NCBI GenBank assembly: GCA_942493075.1
Contig: OW818681.1
Location: forward strand, 434,001 to 498,000
DNA length: 64,000 bases
Direction of reading: 5' to 3'
Origin: JBBQYD01 sp942493075
Lineage (GTDB): Bacteria > Verrucomicrobiota > Verrucomicrobiia > Limisphaerales > UBA8199
How positions within the stretch are numbered: the first letter of the stretch is position 1; the number at the start of each line of letters is the position of its first letter. Positions 26,261 through 34,981 of this stretch are shown here, in pieces. The position numbers were made by a program, and so were the translations under genes. Under the pieces are notes generated by a model. It did not search any database and was not told where the DNA came from. It saw only the letters and a list, made by a program, of their open reading frames with translations.

Positions 26261-26501
26261 TTTCTGCTACCAATAGTTGTCTGGTTTCACCCCAGCGTCA
26301 ACGTTGGAGGCCAAAGTCTTCCATGCAAACGGCGAACGTGCAAGTTTTTGGAACCTGCCAACGATTCCGCCTCAAACGTAGCCGCCTTCGCAAGTTGCTA
26401 GTTTCCAAGATGTAACCTGGGCGTCGCGTGCAGGCCATCTGCGACTGACAGATTAGCCGCGCTGATCCGTTCAAGCAGGTAATGTCAGACAATAAACCAT
26501 T

Positions 26502-26693
26502 ATGAACAAGCAACTTGAGCAACAACAAAACGTGGCAGCGCCCAGGCCATCCTCTCCGGTCATCTTCACCCGGAACCTGCGGCACTTCGGAGTCGATATG
26601 GTCGCAACATGGCGCGTCCTTCCCGGCCATTATTTAATTCAGTTGCGCCAGGAGCGTCGCGGCAAACGAATCAGCAGGCTCGGCAGAGCGTGA
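26502..26693 (+). CDS. Small hypothetical protein
   Basis: 63-codon frame starting MNKQLEQQQNVAAPRPSSPV and containing IFTRNLRHFGVDMVATWRVL. It has plausible composition, with a basic C-terminus (RQERRGKRISRLGRA), but no good ribosome-binding site and no family is recognised. It stands alone in an otherwise non-coding gap and may not be expressed. Confidence 0.3.
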   Translation: MNKQLEQQQNVAAPRPSSPVIFTRNLRHFGVDMVATWRVLPGHYLIQLRQERRGKRISRLGRA

Positions 26694-26932
26694 ATAACGG
26701 TGCCCTGGCTTCTTGGCGTGAATCTCCGGTTTTCGTTAGGATGAATCCGCAGATGGCACAGATGGACGCAGATCAGCGGTTGAGCTGCCCTCGGAACGAA
26801 ATGAAACCGCTAATAGGGACCTAATCTGACGCTAATAAGCATCATGACTGCAACATTCACAGCCAAGGTGCTAAGAGGATGGCTTTGAACCTTCAACCTG
26901 AATCTTTCAACACCTTCCCACCTTCGTCCTGA

Positions 26933-27150
26933 GCTCTGAAAGAGCGGTAAGCCAATAGCCCGGGGCAAGGCCTTCAGGCCGCCGCCCCGGGTAAAGTTCA
27001 CAACAAATAATGTACTTTCTCCCATCGGCTTGGCGCGTGTGCGACGCGCCAAGCCGATGGGAGAAAGGAGAGAACATCCTGACCTGGAACCCATGGTAGC
27101 GACTTTGTCGCAACCATGGGCTTTGGGGCGCAATCCCCTTGGGATTGGGG
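26933..27150. repeat. Five-hairpin composite repeat, copy A
   Basis: Five hairpins in tandem: GCTCTGAAAGAGC (26933-26945); AGCCCGGGGC...GCCCCGGGT (26957-26992); a perfect 23-base-pair stem with a 7-base loop (27015-27037 with 27045-27067) whose apex reads GGCTTGGCGCG; CCCATGGTAGCGACTT...CAACCATGGG (27090-27120); and CAATCCC-CTTG-GGATTG region (27131-27147). The same five occur in the same order at 28311-28533, with the long stem changed on both sides so that pairing is kept. Confidence 0.85.
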
Positions 27151-27160
27151 AGCCGGTGGG

Positions 27161-27219
27161 ACATATGACTTGGCCAATCGGCTGGAGAGATTTTGAATGC
27201 TGAAAACCGCCTTGTGGAG
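27161..27219 (+). pseudogene. Duplicated gene fragment
   Basis: About 59 bases nearly identical to 29191-29250, apart from one substitution near the start and a one-base deletion after GGCTGGAGAG. In the second copy this stretch is read as NDLANRLESILNAENRLVEV; here the deletion breaks the frame and the similarity stops at GAGG. It is debris of a repeated gene. Confidence 0.6.
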
Positions 27220-27236
27220 GCCTGCTCTACGCTGCG

Positions 27237-27824
27237 TTAAGTATTCCGCTCGCGCCGCTCATAGAGGTACAAGCGGGCATTCTGTGGAATCCGAAGCTTT
27301 GGTCCATCGAAACCTCGACGCCTGAGCTCCGCGCTCAAGTACGCAAGAAAGCCGGCGTGAGATGCGATAAGTACAGCGCCGGCTCTTCGTTCGAGTTCGT
27401 CCGCAACAGCCAGCACTCGCCGCTTAAACTCGTCCCGACACTGCTTCTGCGATGAATGACCGGTCATCCACGCAATGCGCAGCATGCAACGCCAAACGAA
27501 AACAGGTAAGCTGAGCTTCCCCGTTCGAAACGGCGCAAACTCCGCTTCACGCAACAACGGGGTGGATTCGACGTTGCCGGAAAACAATGCTCTCGCTGTT
27601 GCCAACGCGCGCGGCATGTCACTCGACAGGCAGATGTCCCACGGAACGCCGCCCAAATCAACTTGGCTTGGTGTACAAGCGCCACCGTCGTACCTCTGAC
27701 GCCATTCATGAAGTTGCTGCGCAGTGTGCCAGCCATGAGGCATCGGCACTTGCACGTGGAAATGACGAACCAAACCGACACGGGCAATGCGAGGGGCAGA
27801 GTCAACATCGTCTGACGGCTCCAT
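27237..27824 (-). CDS. Histidine phosphatase (phosphoglycerate mutase-like) family protein
   Basis: 195-residue protein of the histidine phosphatase fold. The N-terminal catalytic motif is GLVRHFHVQVP (family LVRHGxT, here with F in place of G), followed by ICLSSDMPRALATARAL (SSxxxRAxxTA), LREAEFAPF for the acidic proton donor, and IASHAGFLAYL for the second histidine. A phosphatase role is likely; the substrate is unknown. It stands alone between two repeat regions. Confidence 0.8.
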   Translation of the reverse strand: MEPSDDVDSAPRIARVGLVRHFHVQVPMPHGWHTAQQLHEWRQRYDGGACTPSQVDLGGVPWDICLSSDMPRALATARALFSGNVESTPLLREAEFAPFRTGKLSLPVFVWRCMLRIAWMTGHSSQKQCRDEFKRRVLAVADELERRAGAVLIASHAGFLAYLSAELRRRGFDGPKLRIPQNARLYLYERRERNT

Positions 27825-27897
27825 GCGTTCAGACTACCATGACCGTGGTGCATGAAAAGCAACCACTTTGACCCTGAGCGGAACCTTTTCGGCTACA

Positions 27898-28221
27898 TTA
27901 GCCCAGCTTCCGAAAATCTCTCATCGAAAGATCGCCGCGAACGATGCTCCATAGCCCGGGCAGTTCGTCGAGCGCATAGTAACGAAGCAACCTCCCGAAA
28001 TGGTGGAAAAGAGGAGTTCCATGACCGGTCGTGCGGAAACGGAGACAGCGGCGAGATAGAGTGCCGTCTCGCCCAGGCATGTAGTCCGGGACGATGACGG
28101 GTCTACCTCCTGTTAGGCCGATGAGAATACTGATGGGCACGAAGACGGGCAGCGCAGCGACTATAAACACGCATGCAACGAATCTTTCAAACCAGGGAAA
28201 GATGGACGACGTGTTTTTCAT
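27898..28221 (-). CDS. Shortened bacterial sugar transferase-like protein
   Basis: 107-residue protein with one membrane helix (about 11-35, FVACVFIVAALPVFVPISIL), then GGRPVIVPDYMPGRDGT, CLRFRTTG and a C-terminal HFGRLLRYYALDELPGLWSI, VRGDLSM. These are the landmarks of initiating undecaprenyl-phosphate sugar transferases (KFRTM, FGRxLRxxSLDELPQLWN, GxMSxVGPRP). The family is about 200 residues; here internal spacing is compressed and the final GPRP is replaced by RDFRKLG. It is either a miniature family member or a decayed copy. Confidence 0.65.
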   Translation of the reverse strand: MKNTSSIFPWFERFVACVFIVAALPVFVPISILIGLTGGRPVIVPDYMPGRDGTLSRRCLRFRTTGHGTPLFHHFGRLLRYYALDELPGLWSIVRGDLSMRDFRKLG

Positions 28222-28310
28222 TGCGAACGTTCAACATCCCTTATCCCGTGCCGCCTGGAAAGTCAACCGCTGATCTCCTCACAATGGAACGCTAATCCGA
28301 GCTGCCAGGA

Positions 28311-28533
28311 GTCCTGAAAGGACGGCACGCGAGTAGCCCAGGGTAAGGCCGCCCGGCCGCCACCCTGGGTAAAGGAAAACTAAAACCCCTTTCCTCTTTT
28401 GCTCATTCGGTTTGGCGCGCTTGCTGCGCGCCAAACCGAATGAGCAAAAGAGGAAATATTATTCTCGTGGATTAACCCATGGTAGCGACTTCGCCGCAAC
28501 CATGGGCTTTGGGGCGCAATCCCCTTGGGATTG
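28311..28533. repeat. Five-hairpin composite repeat, copy B
   Basis: Second copy of the element at 26933-27150: GTCCTGAAAGGAC (28311-28323); AGCCCAGGGTAAGGCCG paired with CCACCCTGGGT (about 28334-28372); a perfect 31-base-pair stem with a five-base loop (28390-28420 with 28426-28456), apex GGTTTGGCGCGC; CCCATGGTAGCGACTT...CAACCATGGG (28476-28506); CAATCCC-CTTG-GGATTG region (28517-28533). The last two hairpins are nearly identical to copy A, while the long stem differs but still pairs. Confidence 0.85.
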
Positions 28534-28765
28534 GGGAAGGAGGGCGGATGGGCGGCGTCTCACAGCTTTCGGCCCTTGGATAATCGGGGCGGTCCGATCC
28601 ATTCGACCCGAAAAGCTGTAGAGGACTAGAGGACTACAGCAGTCCAAGACGCAAGCGACGTATGGAAAGGCTAAATGCTGAAGGCTCAAGGCTAAGATAG
28701 CAGGTTGTCGACTCGAAGAGGGTTAGCATGTTTGGCTTGGTGCATTCCGAGGGAATCCCAGCGAT

Positions 28766-28890
28766 TAGCCCGGGGTTGTGCGAGGAACGAGCGCCAGCCC
28801 GGTGCAAAGGAAGATCGGAACGACCCCGGGCAGGGGGTCGCAGAATCCTGCTGGTTCTCATAGACATGCTGGCACCCCTCATCGGGGTGC
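28766..28890. repeat. Related intergenic hairpin repeat
   Basis: AGCCCGGGGTTG...CGACCCCGGGC (28766-28831) followed by GCACCCCTCATCGGGGTGC (28872-28890), a hairpin that recurs near 31110-31130 with a changed loop. The layout is that of the two outer hairpins of the repeat at 15921-16055. The surrounding gap (28222-29175) holds no convincing gene. Confidence 0.55.
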
Positions 28891-29175
28891 TGACGGAACA
28901 ACGCTTGGTCCGGTGGTGTCGCGCTGACGCGCTCAACCACCGTCTAATGGCTGCGAAACCTTCGGGTTCTGGGGCGAGACAATCGCGGGGCCAGACTGTG
29001 ATAATGCTTGCATCCATCCGAATCCGCTACGCGTTTTGGAGTGCGGTGTGAAGCACCGCTTTCCTGGCAGGTTTAGATCGATGTCCTATTGCCAGAATGT
29101 GACATTACCGGTTGACTTTAATGGCGCTTAGAGTTCACTGGTCTTACGATAAAGGCAAAATTGACCGCGCACGGC

Positions 29176-29394
29176 ATGATCACCACCCGGACAAATGACT
29201 TGGCCAATCGGCTGGAGAGTATTTTGAATGCTGAAAACCGCCTTGTGGAGGTGGAGAGCGCCGTGAATGTCCCGGGTCAGGCGCGTATGCGCGAGTAATG
29301 GACCCATCTGCCGGATGGCCGCTGGATTCAGCGCATTATCTCAATGAGTGAGGAGTGCTGCAAGGAGCTTGTTGATGAAATGGACATGGATTAG
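29176..29394 (+). pseudogene. Small gene with an in-frame stop (remnant)
   Basis: An ATG at 29176 opens a frame MITTRTNDLANRLESILNAE, NRLVEVESAVNVPGQARMRE that hits TAA at 29296-29298. The same frame then continues as WTHLPDGRWIQRIISMSEEC, CKELVDEMDMD to TAG at 29392-29394. The continuity suggests one 72-codon gene broken by a nonsense change. A fragment of the same sequence lies at 27161-27219. Family not recognised. Its end overlaps the start of the next gene. Confidence 0.6.
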
Positions 29395-29692
29395 AGACCA
29401 CAAGCGTGTGATCAAGGTCGTCGTTGGTTGTGGGCTTGTCATATACATAGGATATTACGTTGTCGTCACGCGATATACTGCGGGCGTTTTCAGAGCCAGT
29501 GGAGCGGAGGACCTTTGTGTAGTTGTGCCAATTCGCGTTGTCCCAAACAATTCCCCTTTGGTGGGAGAACTCAATGCAATGCTGATTAGGTGCTACTATC
29601 CGCTGGTATTTATCGATTATTGGCTAACTGGAATGAGGGTCATTGACGTTCCTCATGATCTATTCGTTCCCCCGCCGAAGTCGAAGCCTTGA
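29375..29692 (+). CDS. Small single-pass membrane protein, unknown
   Basis: 105 residues starting MKWTWIRDHKRVIKVVVG, with one membrane helix (about 13-33) and an outer soluble part containing FRASGAEDLCVVVPIRVVPN and FIDYWLTGMRV. The ATG at 29375 has AAGGAG nine bases upstream, so it is preferred to a GTG at 29348. No family is recognised. It overlaps the end of the broken small gene in another frame. Confidence 0.6.
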   Translation: MKWTWIRDHKRVIKVVVGCGLVIYIGYYVVVTRYTAGVFRASGAEDLCVVVPIRVVPNNSPLVGELNAMLIRCYYPLVFIDYWLTGMRVIDVPHDLFVPPPKSKP

Positions 29693-29733
29693 CGTAATAC
29701 GGGATGGGAAGCACTATGCCGAGAACAGGCTTG

Positions 29734-29770
29734 TCAGCATGGTTGCCAGGACTACCACTGGACCGCAGCA
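29734..29770. repeat. Short dispersed repeat, copy 1
   Basis: TCAGCATGGTTGCCAGGA, four variable bases, then CACTGGACCGCAGCA. It recurs at 31009-31045 with a different middle and one change. In the reverse frame both read like SSxPGNHA(D/E)KP, so they may be scraps of one gene. The surrounding gap 29693-30103 holds no gene. Confidence 0.5.
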
Positions 29771-30103
29771 ACGGTTGGATGTTGAGTATGACTGGCGAGG
29801 TTCCCCCTATTTGTAGGGTTCTGTGTACCATTCGCTGGGGGCATTGGACTGGTCGCAGGGTCGCAGGTATTACAGGTAGACTCCTCGTCCGATTCTTCCG
29901 ATCCTGATTTGTTGCCAGTGAGACAAAAGCTGAATCGAAGTGACCCAGTAGCATCATGCGAACCCCAACACATGCTATGAACCAGAAGCATCGCCATTCT
30001 TGGCTGATGGACGTTTTCGAGCTCCTTCAGAGATAAACTTCAAGGAGGCGAGGCCAGATGGCCGGGGTCGGTGGACTATGAGGCTGACAATTCCGCACGA
30101 AAA

Positions 30104-30745
30104 ATGAAAATGCTACTTTGCACATGGTCTGCGCTGGTGGCGGCCATTCTGGCACTAACCGGGTGTCAGACTCAGGAACCACCCCGCGTGATGCGATTAG
30201 CCCTAAGTTGTGACGGCTCCACTTGGCGGTTAAGCGTGAACGGAGCCGAGCGGGGGTACGCTTTTTCCAGTTCAAAGCTGACGAACGAGGTCGCTCGACT
30301 TCGTCCGCGCTGGGGAGACGTGCTTTTGCTCTCCTCTCCAGCAGCCGTAGAGTCGGACCAGGTCAAGGTCGCAGAGGAGTGGCTTTTTCGTTGTTGTCAG
30401 TCGAACAGGGTAGCTGTGAATTTGACTTATGGTTACATCGGAGTTGATATGTTTTCGGTGTCGGCTTACCACTGGACCGCTTCCTTTGACTACCCCTTCG
30501 ACCTCGCGAAGGCCTCATTTTTCCGTGAGGGTAAGCTTGTGGGGAGCGGCACCAACGGTTTTGAAGCGGTGCTGCGGCAAATCGCGAGTGACCGCCCGAA
30601 GCAGGTTTTCATTCTTGGTAGCATGTATGACACGGGCAGGAGCTTTCCGCCGAACGCGAGTCCCTACGAGCAACAGCGTAATCAGCTTTACAGCGTGCTA
30701 AAAGCGGCGGGAACCGACTTCATTGAGTTGGACCCATTACCGTGA
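30104..30745 (+). CDS. Putative lipoprotein, unknown function
   Basis: 213-residue secreted protein. MKMLLCTWSALVAAILALTG C is a lipoprotein signal with lipobox LTGC, so Cys21 is probably lipidated. The mature part has alternating strands and helices (VMRLALSCDGSTWRLSVNG, RPRWGDVLLLSSPAAVE, KQVFILGSMYD) that resemble no family I can name. The open frame reaches back to 30071, but the ATG at 30104 gives the usual signal-peptide length. It stands alone in the accessory zone. Confidence 0.72.
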   Translation: MKMLLCTWSALVAAILALTGCQTQEPPRVMRLALSCDGSTWRLSVNGAERGYAFSSSKLTNEVARLRPRWGDVLLLSSPAAVESDQVKVAEEWLFRCCQSNRVAVNLTYGYIGVDMFSVSAYHWTASFDYPFDLAKASFFREGKLVGSGTNGFEAVLRQIASDRPKQVFILGSMYDTGRSFPPNASPYEQQRNQLYSVLKAAGTDFIELDPLP

Positions 30746-31008
30746 TATAGACAGACCCTGGCTGACTCCGGGGCGGAGACATTGACTCGGCACTTCCCCC
30801 CGCGAGAGGGACTTCGGCATCCTGATCCAATGACTGCGCTCCCGTCCTGGAGCACTTCCTACAAGTGCATCAGCTTGACGCTTATGGCTCTTAGCCGCTA
30901 TCACTGGGGACGTATGGTGGATAGCACTCCGAGTCTGGTGGCTACGAACGCTGTCTTCTTTCTAGGGCCAAATGATTAACACGAGTATGAGGCATGCGTA
31001 AGGGCTTC

Positions 31009-31045
31009 TCAGCATGGTTGCCAGGAGGAGCACTGGACCACAGCA
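31009..31045. repeat. Short dispersed repeat, copy 2
   Basis: Second copy of the repeat at 29734-29770, with GGAG in the variable middle and CCACAGCA at the end. It lies in the gap 30746-31877, which otherwise holds GCACCCC-type hairpins near 31110, a long hairpin at 31375-31416, and AT-rich stretches with repeated CACGTTTTACGTTT-like words at about 31660-31770. Confidence 0.5.
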
Positions 31046-31374
31046 GGAGTTCCAGAGACGGAAACGATAGAAGGTAAATAGCGAGGGCGCGAAGGGACCG
31101 AAGATTCTGGCACCCCTCGTTGGGGTGCTGATTCCATCCGGATTTGACCGGAGGTCTTCGCTGCGCTGCGACGCTCCGGCTACTTGCTGGCAACCCTTCT
31201 GGTTGCGCTGATGCTGATCCCTTACACCATCCGGTTACTCAGCAAGCACTCTGTGCATGCCAGGGACGCGCGGAAGCATGAGCACGATAGCAAATGCTGC
31301 GATTCAAATGCAGGATGCCAATCGAACCGAAATCCGTACTGTCGGTAACCACCGTCCCCCCTTGGTCTCACCCA

Positions 31375-31416
31375 GGTTCATCGGGTTGGCGCTTCTTGGC
31401 GCCAACCCGATGAACC
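31375..31416. repeat. Long hairpin related to the composite repeats
   Basis: A perfect 18-base-pair stem with a six-base loop (31375-31392 with 31399-31416), apex GGGTTGGCGC. The apex matches the third hairpin of the composite repeats A and B, but the flanking hairpins are missing, so this is a solo version. Confidence 0.75.
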
Positions 31417-31877
31417 AGGAATGATTCTTCTTCAGGATCCTTTTTACAAACAGTACAGAACTAAAGTGTCACCGCACGCTCGTGGCATTCGGTAATCACA
31501 AGGCTGAGCTCCCTCTGCGCTGTATCCCATCGTCCAGGAATGATGAACGGAACGGGTTTTGTGCTGTGCGTAGATCGCGGTTGAACCAAAAGAACGCATA
31601 ACGGATCCCGCATTACGGATCGCCGCCGATTTGCTGTCCGCCGCTCGAACCAAGTTCACGTTCTACGTCTCACGTTTGCTTCTTACGCATCATTTATCAC
31701 GGATTATCTCCCCATCGCTGTCCTCCTCCCAAACCACATTCACGTTTTACGTTTTACGTTTCACGCGTCTCCTGCAGGCATTACGAATTACAACAACCTT
31801 CAACTCCTTTCCAACCTTCAACATCTTTGTTAGGCTCTCCGTATCCATGTTAGCCAACTGGAACAGAAGCCGACCGG

Positions 31878-33515
31878 ATGAGTCTCGAGTTGTTTTTTAA
31901 TCATCAGCGTACGAAGGCCACTCCGGGGCAGACCCTGTTCGAATGTGCCGAGCGGTTGGGCATCCCTGTGCCTACCTCGTGCCGAAAGCAGGGGAAATGC
32001 CGGGAATGTTTGGTGGAGGTTGAGTCGGGCATGGATTGCCTGTCCGAACCCGAGCCGGCAGAGAAACATCTGCGCGAAGGTTTCCGGCTTTCCTGTTGCT
32101 GCCGCATTATCAAGGATCAAGGCGTGGTGCGGTGCCACACGTTACGACGGGGCAGCCTGCGGATTGAACGGCATGCTCTCGAACTTCCTAACCAGCACGA
32201 ACGCGCCCCCCTCAACCCGACTGTGACTCGTGACGGAGAACGCGTGCTCATGGATGGACTGGAGATTGCCCGCGGCCCGGGACCCTTGCATGGCTTGGCC
32301 ATGGATCTAGGCACCACCACGGTGGTGCTGCGGTTGCTCGATTTGGAGACTGGGGAGACCCTGGCAGATACTTCTTTTGAAAACCCGCAGCGCTTCGGCG
32401 GTTCAGATGTGATGTCGCGAATCCATTATGATGGTTTGGACGGCTCGCATGCGTTGCAGCGCACGTTGATTCGCTATGTTGCAAGTGCGATCCGTGCGTT
32501 GCCTGCCGATCCTCGCACGATTTATGAATTGGTGGTCGCAGGCAATTCCACCATGCGCGATTTGTTTTTTGGCTTGGACGTCCAGCCAATCGGCCAAAGC
32601 CCGTTTCAATCTGTAACGGAGCAAGAGCTGGCTGCGGGACGTTCTCAAAGCACAAGTTTGTCGGCGCGAGCAGCGAGCCTCGGGCTGCCCATTCATCCTG
32701 ATGCGCGCGTGTATGGTTTGCCAATCATTAGCGGGCACGTAGGGGCGGATGCGGCGGCGTGCATGCTGGCCGTGGGGTTAGGTGGAGAAAAGCGCCTGGT
32801 TGCCATTATGGATGTGGGCACGAACACCGAGATCATTTTAGGGAATTCTCAGCGTATCATGGCCGCATCATGCCCTGCCGGACCGGCGTTCGAGGGGGGG
32901 CGAATCTCGTGCGGAATGCCTGCGCTGACCGGCGCCGTGGAACGGGTGCGTCTGAACGGGAACGGAGTGCCAGAGTTACGAGTCATTGATGATGCCGCGC
33001 CGGAGGGTATCTGCGGTTCCGGCCTGGTGGACCTGCTCTCCGAATTAGTGCGCACGGAACGGCTAAATTTGTTGGGCCGATTCAACGATGGCAGCACACG
33101 CTTCGTTCTGACCGAGGGTGATGAGCCAGTCTTTCTCGCTGAGCGCGACATAAACGAATTAGCGCAAGCAAAGGCGGCCAATGCCGCCGGGTTGCGCATT
33201 CTCTTTGAGAATTACGGCATTCGTTTTGATGATGTGGACGTGTTTTACCTGGCAGGAGGATTTGGCCGGCATCTGGATATTGAAGCATCCAAACGGATTG
33301 GACTGATCCCGAATCTGCCTGCGGAGAAGTTTGTGCAGATTGGCAACGCTGCGATTGAAGGAGCGAGCCTGGCGCTGCTGTCGCGAGATGCCCGTGGAGT
33401 GTTGGAGACTCTGACGCGCCGGGTGGAACACGTTCGTTTGGAAACCCACCCGCTGTTCTTCGATTACTTCGTCGAAGGCTGTCAGTTTGCGCGTTTCGGA
33501 CAAGTCCTTCATTAG
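31878..33515 (+). CDS. Ferredoxin/ASKHA-ATPase protein (RamA/RACo-like corrinoid activator)
   Basis: 545-residue protein with an N-terminal 2Fe-2S ferredoxin domain (Cys35, Cys41, Cys44 in SCRKQGKCRECL and a Cys73-75 cluster), a linker, and a C-terminal DUF4445/ASKHA ATPase region: GLAMDLGTTTVVLRLLDLET, ELVVAGNSTMRDLFFGLDVQ, AIMDVGTNTEIILGN, EGICGSGLVDLLSEL, FYLAGGFGRHLD and IGNAAIEGA. Proteins of this build reductively reactivate cobalamin in corrinoid-dependent methyltransferases using ATP. No corrinoid protein or methyltransferase gene is adjacent, so its partner lies elsewhere. The SAM-cycle genes 19 kb away are not evidence for a link. Confidence 0.88.
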   Translation: MSLELFFNHQRTKATPGQTLFECAERLGIPVPTSCRKQGKCRECLVEVESGMDCLSEPEPAEKHLREGFRLSCCCRIIKDQGVVRCHTLRRGSLRIERHALELPNQHERAPLNPTVTRDGERVLMDGLEIARGPGPLHGLAMDLGTTTVVLRLLDLETGETLADTSFENPQRFGGSDVMSRIHYDGLDGSHALQRTLIRYVASAIRALPADPRTIYELVVAGNSTMRDLFFGLDVQPIGQSPFQSVTEQELAAGRSQSTSLSARAASLGLPIHPDARVYGLPIISGHVGADAAACMLAVGLGGEKRLVAIMDVGTNTEIILGNSQRIMAASCPAGPAFEGGRISCGMPALTGAVERVRLNGNGVPELRVIDDAAPEGICGSGLVDLLSELVRTERLNLLGRFNDGSTRFVLTEGDEPVFLAERDINELAQAKAANAAGLRILFENYGIRFDDVDVFYLAGGFGRHLDIEASKRIGLIPNLPAEKFVQIGNAAIEGASLALLSRDARGVLETLTRRVEHVRLETHPLFFDYFVEGCQFARFGQVLH

Positions 33516-33873
33516 GTTTGTCAGCTTCAGACCGCATTCGATTATTTGAATCGCCACTCGATTGTTGGAATACCGACCGAAAGGGAGTTCCTCCCTGTGG
33601 GCCGCATCTCCTGACGCGGCGGCAGTGCGGTGCGGTCACAGAGGGTGCCAGTCATGTGTCGTTCCTGCATTCTTGATCAACTGACACGGACACGCCCGGT
33701 GCGGAGACCTGGCCTGCAACGCGGGCGGGTTTGCTGCCGTACTGTGTGCCGTGGTAGAAGGGTGAAGGACCTCCACCCCTAGGGCGCTATCTGAATGTCC
33801 AGCGGGCTTACCCTGATGTCCGAGGGACGAGGCGACGCCTCAGTCCGGCGTCGCAACCGGAGCCGTGTGCTTG
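33516..33873. other. Intergenic stretch without a recognised feature
   Basis: About 360 bases between two convergent genes. It has several GC-rich stretches and short inverted pieces (GACGAGGCGACGCCTCAGTC), but no protein-like frame, RNA gene or clear terminator was seen. Confidence 0.4.
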
Positions 33874-34554
33874 TTACGAGCGGTTGCCGGCGGAGTGCAG
33901 CGTCTTCAGGGTTTTCTGCATGTGCCAGAGCAACCGCTCAAGGGAGTGGTTATCGAGAGGCCGAGCCCCAGAGAGCATCGACGAGAGGAACGTCGGCACT
34001 TTGCGAGCGCCTAACTCTGTCCAATAGAGACCTTCGTCATCGAGGCTACCCAGACCGAACTGGGCTTTGAAAACCCGTGCAGCGAAGGCGTTGGCGACCA
34101 GGATGATTCTTGGCCGAGCGAGCTGTAGAAGCCGAGCAGCCATGACTACTTGTTGCAATCCAAAGTCATTTAGCGTGCCGTCGGCGTCCATCACCATCTG
34201 CTTGAGTTTGCTCTGGCTGGTTTCTCGAAAGAAAAAGAGGTCGATATGCTCCCAAGGAAGGCCAAGTTGTCGTGCGATGCGATGGAACGGCAAATAATAG
34301 GGGTAAGATTTGCGGGCGTCCGTTTCCAGTTGTATCAGTGCTGCTAAAGAGCTGTCAGGCGGGTCGGGTTGGAAGACCGGAACGGCGTAGTAGTTAGCTG
34401 TTGGCAGAGCCGGATTGCAGCCTACCACAACCAAACCGTCGGCAGTGGGTTTCGGGCAGATCATCGGGCAGTAAATGTCAGGGGCCTGGATTGGGAACCG
34501 TTGTTTCCACAGCGCCAGAATGTCTCGATTAATCTGGTTAACCGTGTCGTCCAT
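33874..34554 (-). CDS. Protein of unknown function at end of type III R-M operon (weakly uracil-DNA glycosylase-like)
   Basis: 226 residues. An early beta strand and loop DGLVVVGCNPALPTANYYAV, a central RPRIILVANAFAARVFKAQF and a late SSMLSGARPLDNHSLERLLW recall the order of motifs in the uracil-DNA glycosylase superfamily (GxNP loop, RPRLI(V/L)xLG strand, HP loop), but the catalytic residues are not clearly kept, so the likeness is only suggestive. The gene is two bases after the 137-residue gene and co-directional with mod-res, so it is probably expressed with them. Confidence 0.6.
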   Translation of the reverse strand: MDDTVNQINRDILALWKQRFPIQAPDIYCPMICPKPTADGLVVVGCNPALPTANYYAVPVFQPDPPDSSLAALIQLETDARKSYPYYLPFHRIARQLGLPWEHIDLFFFRETSQSKLKQMVMDADGTLNDFGLQQVVMAARLLQLARPRIILVANAFAARVFKAQFGLGSLDDEGLYWTELGARKVPTFLSSMLSGARPLDNHSLERLLWHMQKTLKTLHSAGNRS

Positions 34555-34556
34555 AC

Positions 34557-34970
34557 TCAGTATAAAGAAAATGTAGGCCCAGATTGCGAGGGTGCGCGTG
34601 TTGGCAGTTGGAGGAACTTGGCGGGGCCCCCAGCGAGAGGCGTAGCGAACTCCCCCAGGTTGGAGCGGAACGTCAGCGTCATACCACCGGTCGGAGCTTT
34701 CTCATTACGGTAGGCGGTCCTAATGCCTGCGAAGGCTTTAGCGGTCAGTTCGGTAACGAGGGTATAAGCGCTGTCGCATTGCAGTTCGCACCCACCACCG
34801 GTGAACTCAATCCGGAGCGAGCCTGGCCCGAGTGTAAGTGTCACCTTGCCCGCCCCGTTGGGCCGGTAAACCCGCTTGAAGATGCGGCCAACCTCCAAGA
34901 AAATGGCTTTGTCCACCTCAACCTGAAGCGAGTCTGCCGAGGCTGGCTTGCGGGTGCGGGTGGGTGGCAT
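34557..34970 (-). CDS. Hypothetical protein in type III R-M operon
   Basis: 137 residues with a basic start (MPPTRTRKPASADSLQ) and a beta-rich body: FLEVGRIFKRVYRPNGAGKV, TLTLGPGSLRIEFTGGGCEL, TLTFRSNLGEFATPL. The strand pattern resembles one lobe of a sliding clamp, which is a guess. It begins 11 bases after the res stop and ends two bases before the next gene, so it belongs to the same transcript. No membrane helix or signal peptide. Confidence 0.6.
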   Translation of the reverse strand: MPPTRTRKPASADSLQVEVDKAIFLEVGRIFKRVYRPNGAGKVTLTLGPGSLRIEFTGGGCELQCDSAYTLVTELTAKAFAGIRTAYRNEKAPTGGMTLTFRSNLGEFATPLAGGPAKFLQLPTRAPSQSGPTFSLY

Positions 34971-34981
34971 AGGGCGGCGGA

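Noticed and set aside
27015..27067. CRISPR or terminator interpretation of the long hairpins
   Set aside because: No direct-repeat/spacer array is present and no T-run follows; the hairpins belong to a multi-part repeat.
28634..29017. Minus-strand frame of 127 codons
   Set aside because: It is produced by the hairpin repeats at 28766-28890; Ser/Arg/Pro-rich shadow sequence with no plausible start.
30782..30979. 65-codon open frame
   Set aside because: Composition is not protein-like, there is no ribosome-binding site and it lies among repeats.
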